Shown piece after piece: positions 6,768 to 9,059 of a stretch of 9,059 bases of DNA. The position numbers were made by a program, and so were the translations under genes. Every line of letters begins with the position of its first letter. Positions within the stretch are counted from its first letter, which is position 1. The stretch is from Gammaproteobacteria bacterium. Its GTDB lineage: Bacteria; Pseudomonadota; Gammaproteobacteria; UBA9214. Below the pieces are notes generated by a model. It was given only the letters and a program-made list of their open reading frames with translations, did no database searches and had not been told where the DNA came from. Location: assembly GCA_030632175.1 (NCBI GenBank), contig DAOVVG010000076.1, positions 1 to 9,059 of the forward strand, written 5' to 3'.

Positions 6768-7871
6768 TTGTCTACGACACTTCACCTGCCCACTAGCCGG
6801 ATATCGGCAGACACAACAAAATTTAAAGTACTCGACCGGAGAAAAAACATCACTAATCCGCCCGCCCAGCGACTCTCAGTGGCCCCGATGATGGACTGGA
6901 CTGATCGCCACTGCCGTTACTTGTTACGGTTGATCACACGCCGTTCATTGCTCTACACGGAAATGGTGACGACCGGCGCGCTGCTGCACGGTGACCCGGA
7001 GCGGTTCCTCGGGCATGATAACGCCGAGCACCCGCTGGCACTGCAGTTGGGAGGCAGCGATCCGCTGGCGCTTTCTGAATGCGCACGTATCGGCGCAGCG
7101 CATGGCTATGATGAAATTAATTTAAATGTTGGTTGTCCCAGTGACCGGGTACAGTCCGGCCGCTTTGGCGCCTGTCTGATGGCAGAACCCGGTCTGGTTG
7201 CTGATTGCGTTGCATCCATGAACAATGCCGTCCCGGTACCGGTTACAGTGAAGACACGGATCGGAATCGATGATCAGGATTCCTTTGAGGAGCTTGCGCA
7301 TTTTATCCACCGTGTCCGGGCAGCAGGATGCAAAACCTTCATTATTCATGCACGCAAGGCCTATCTGCAGGGACTAAGCCCTAGGGAAAATCGGACTGTT
7401 CCGCCACTTAACTATGACTTTGCCTATCGCATCAAACAGTCATTCCCGGATCTTGTCATTATAGTGAATGGCGGGATCGAGAATCTCGAACAGGCAGAAA
7501 CGCACTTGCAGAAGGTCGATGGCGTCATGCTGGGGCGTGCCGCCTACCACAACCCTTATGTGCTTGCGGAGGCAGATAAACTGATATTTAACGACGCACA
7601 CCCGGTTCCTGACCGCGAGGACATCGTTCACAGCATGATTCCTTATATTGAGAGGGAACTGAAACGGGGAACACTGCTCAAACACATCACGCGACACATG
7701 CTGGGGCTGTTTCAGGGAATGCCGGGAGCTCGCCACTGGCGACGGCATTTGAGCGAGCATGCACCGCGATCAGCTGCCGGGACAGACGTTGTCATTGAGG
7801 CGCTGAATATGCGTGCAAGGGCGGCTGGTACAGACTTACCCGCAAGCGATTACAATCAGAGCCATGGATAA
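6768..7871 (+). CDS. dusA: tRNA-dihydrouridine(20/20a) synthase DusA
   Basis: A flavin enzyme that reduces uridines 20 and 20a in the tRNA D-loop using NADPH; cytoplasmic. The TIM-barrel shows RLSVAPMMDWTDRHCRY (35-51), LLYTEMVTTGALLHG (61-75), LQLGGSDP (92-99), and EINLNVGCPSDRVQSG (116-131) with catalytic Cys123. Next come VTVKTRIGIDDQDS (159-172), IIHARKAYLQGLSPRENR (192-209) and VNGGI (233-237). The DRVQ, RKAYLQGLSP and HITRHMLGLFQG motifs are specific to DusA rather than DusB or DusC. Start: the frame is closed by TAG at 6750, and the only common start codon before the conserved core is TTG 6768, with a weak GGA upstream. A GGAGA at 6838-6842 precedes an in-frame ATC at 6849, so a shorter, non-canonical start is conceivable. 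The first gene of a three-gene overlapping set. Confidence 0.95.
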   Translation: MSTTLHLPTSRISADTTKFKVLDRRKNITNPPAQRLSVAPMMDWTDRHCRYLLRLITRRSLLYTEMVTTGALLHGDPERFLGHDNAEHPLALQLGGSDPLALSECARIGAAHGYDEINLNVGCPSDRVQSGRFGACLMAEPGLVADCVASMNNAVPVPVTVKTRIGIDDQDSFEELAHFIHRVRAAGCKTFIIHARKAYLQGLSPRENRTVPPLNYDFAYRIKQSFPDLVIIVNGGIENLEQAETHLQKVDGVMLGRAAYHNPYVLAEADKLIFNDAHPVPDREDIVHSMIPYIERELKRGTLLKHITRHMLGLFQGMPGARHWRRHLSEHAPRSAAGTDVVIEALNMRARAAGTDLPASDYNQSHG

Positions 7872-8721
7872 TTTCATTACCACCCATGAAGCCACCATCC
7901 GGCTGGGAATTTTCTTCGGCGTGTTCGCGCTGATGGCGGCATGGGAACTGTTGGCACCACGCCGCGTGCTGACACAATCCAGGTCGGCACGCTGGATGAA
8001 CAACATTGCCCTGGTCGTAGTGAATACGGTGGTGGTGCGCATTGTTTTTCCGGCAGCCACCGTGGGTATGGCTGCCTATGCTGCTGAACAGCAGTGGGGA
8101 CTGTTCAACCAGACAGACACTCCTGCAGGGTGGGCGGTACTTGCTTCAGTCGTTTTACTTGATGGTGTAATCTATCTGCAACATGTCATGTTCCATGCAA
8201 TCCCTGCCTTCTGGCGTCTGCACCGGGTACATCATGCCGATATGGATTTTGATGTTACGACCGGGTCACGTTTCCATACCGTAGAAATAGTGCTTTCCAT
8301 GTTAATAAAGTTTGTTGCAGTCATCCTGCTGGGACCGCCGCTGGTTGCAGTGGTGATTTTTGAAGTACTGCTGAATGCGACTGCAATGTTCAATCACAGC
8401 AATGTGCGGTTACCACTGGCACTTGATCGCCTGCTGCGTCTGCTTATTGTCACGCCGGATATGCACCGGGTTCACCATTCGCATTACCCTCATGAGACTA
8501 ACAGCAATTTCGGCTTCAGCCTGTCGCTGTGGGACCGTTTGTTCGGCACCTACCGGGCGCAACCGGATGACGGGCATGAGAACATGGTGATTGGCATAGA
8601 CACGTTTCGTGACAGCGCACAATGTATACCCCTGCACCGGCTCTTGCTGATGCCTTTTCAGGGAAAGGTCACGGAATATGCAATAAACAGTCGCAAGCGG
8701 GATGAAGATGATAAGTCCTGA
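7864..8721 (+). CDS. Fatty acid hydroxylase/sterol desaturase superfamily membrane protein (285 aa)
   Basis: Integral membrane di-iron oxygenase of the PF04116 type, which hydroxylates or desaturates lipid-like substrates using O2; the substrate here is unknown. The histidine boxes are intact: HVMFH (107-111, HX3H), HRVHH (120-124, HX2HH) and HRVHH (201-205, HX2HH), with FNHSN (177-180) and YPHETNSNFG (208-217) as the usual additional ligands and signature. Membrane segments are near residues 12-30, 46-70, 88-106, 143-160 and 160-176, and the His-rich parts face the cytoplasm in known members. The start ATG 7864 overlaps the dusA stop by 8 bases, which explains its weak ribosome binding site by coupled translation; a frame extension to 7813 lies inside dusA and is not needed. 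The final 40 residues are polar. Confidence 0.9.
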   Translation: MDNFITTHEATIRLGIFFGVFALMAAWELLAPRRVLTQSRSARWMNNIALVVVNTVVVRIVFPAATVGMAAYAAEQQWGLFNQTDTPAGWAVLASVVLLDGVIYLQHVMFHAIPAFWRLHRVHHADMDFDVTTGSRFHTVEIVLSMLIKFVAVILLGPPLVAVVIFEVLLNATAMFNHSNVRLPLALDRLLRLLIVTPDMHRVHHSHYPHETNSNFGFSLSLWDRLFGTYRAQPDDGHENMVIGIDTFRDSAQCIPLHRLLLMPFQGKVTEYAINSRKRDEDDKS

Positions 8722-9059
8722 CGCACACCGGCGTATTATTTTGCTATTAATTATCACGGGCGGCATCGTCGCAGCCATCCTGATGCGTGATCAGCTTTCC
8801 GTGGAATTGCTGACGGACCGGGTCAGCGCTCTAGGCTGGTATGCACCGCTGGTCTTTATGGCCTGTTACGCCATTGCCACAGTCTTTTTTCTGCCCGGCT
8901 TGCTGTTTATGCTGGCAGGGGGGGTGCTGTTCGGGCCGGGATACGGAACACTCTATAATCTCGTCGGGGCTACTCTCGGGGCCACGCTTGCTTTTTTGAC
9001 CGCCCGCTATATTGCCTATGACGGGGTCGCACAACGCTCCGGGAACCGGCTGCGACAAC
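8708..9059 (+). CDS. TVP38/TMEM64 (DedA-like/SNARE-associated) family membrane protein, N-terminal part
   Basis: Open to the right edge, 117 complete codons. A first hydrophobic helix (RRIILLLIITGGIVAAIL) is followed by a polar linker, then GWYAPLVFMACYAIATVFFLP, and the family signature FLPGLLFMLAGGVLFGPGYG followed by NLVGATLGATLAFLTARY. These are the re-entrant-loop and G-x-F-G motifs of PF09335 proteins, membrane proteins linked to lipid scrambling or transport and to membrane homeostasis. The start is ATG 8708 with GGGA about 6 bases upstream; ATG 8702 would add two residues but sits directly on that site. It overlaps the end of the desaturase-like gene by 14 bases, so the two are likely co-translated. 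Being truncated, its C-terminal half and any fused domain cannot be seen. Confidence 0.88.
   Translation, partial: MISPDAHRRIILLLIITGGIVAAILMRDQLSVELLTDRVSALGWYAPLVFMACYAIATVFFLPGLLFMLAGGVLFGPGYGTLYNLVGATLGATLAFLTARYIAYDGVAQRSGNRLRQ

Overview
The window looks like a chromosomal housekeeping stretch from a gammaproteobacterium of moderate G+C. The N-terminal half of Mfd follows Escherichia coli Mfd closely, with its UvrA-contact residues offset by a constant seven positions. DusA is also very close to the enterobacterial enzyme. The small exported protein with a BamE-like motif belongs to a type I know from Pseudomonas-like genomes. An exported DsrE-family protein hints at sulfur chemistry, but the genus cannot be set from this window. 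No mobile elements, CRISPR arrays, rRNA or tRNA genes were seen.

Left block (1-1694, minus strand): a small two-helix membrane protein of the DUF2892/YgaP type lies upstream of mfd, which runs off the left edge after 470 codons. A perfect 9-bp hairpin sits between them in the mfd leader. A 195-base gap then separates this block from a plus-strand gene for a 760-residue RND/MMPL-type exporter (1890-4172). The exporter converges with a signal-peptide-bearing DsrE-family gene on the minus strand (4190-4708).

Middle block (4709-6655, minus strand): a small exported protein of unknown function lies upstream of a type I-beta DAHP synthase, the first enzyme of the shikimate pathway. A 12-bp inverted repeat next to a -10-like box lies between them. 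Downstream of the synthase are a 19-codon hydrophobic mini-ORF with a strong ribosome binding site and then a good intrinsic terminator, which insulates the DsrE-family gene beyond it.

Right block (6768-9059, plus strand): dusA (TTG start), a fatty acid hydroxylase/sterol desaturase family membrane di-iron protein and a TVP38/TMEM64 (DedA-like) membrane protein, cut by the window edge. Each start overlaps the previous stop, which implies one translationally coupled operon. Its likely promoter area overlaps that of the divergent small exported protein.

No clearly new multi-gene system was found. The best leads are the 19-codon mini-gene with its own terminator, the ACCGGT/TAACCGG palindrome before the DAHP synthase, and the substituted active-site signatures of that synthase.
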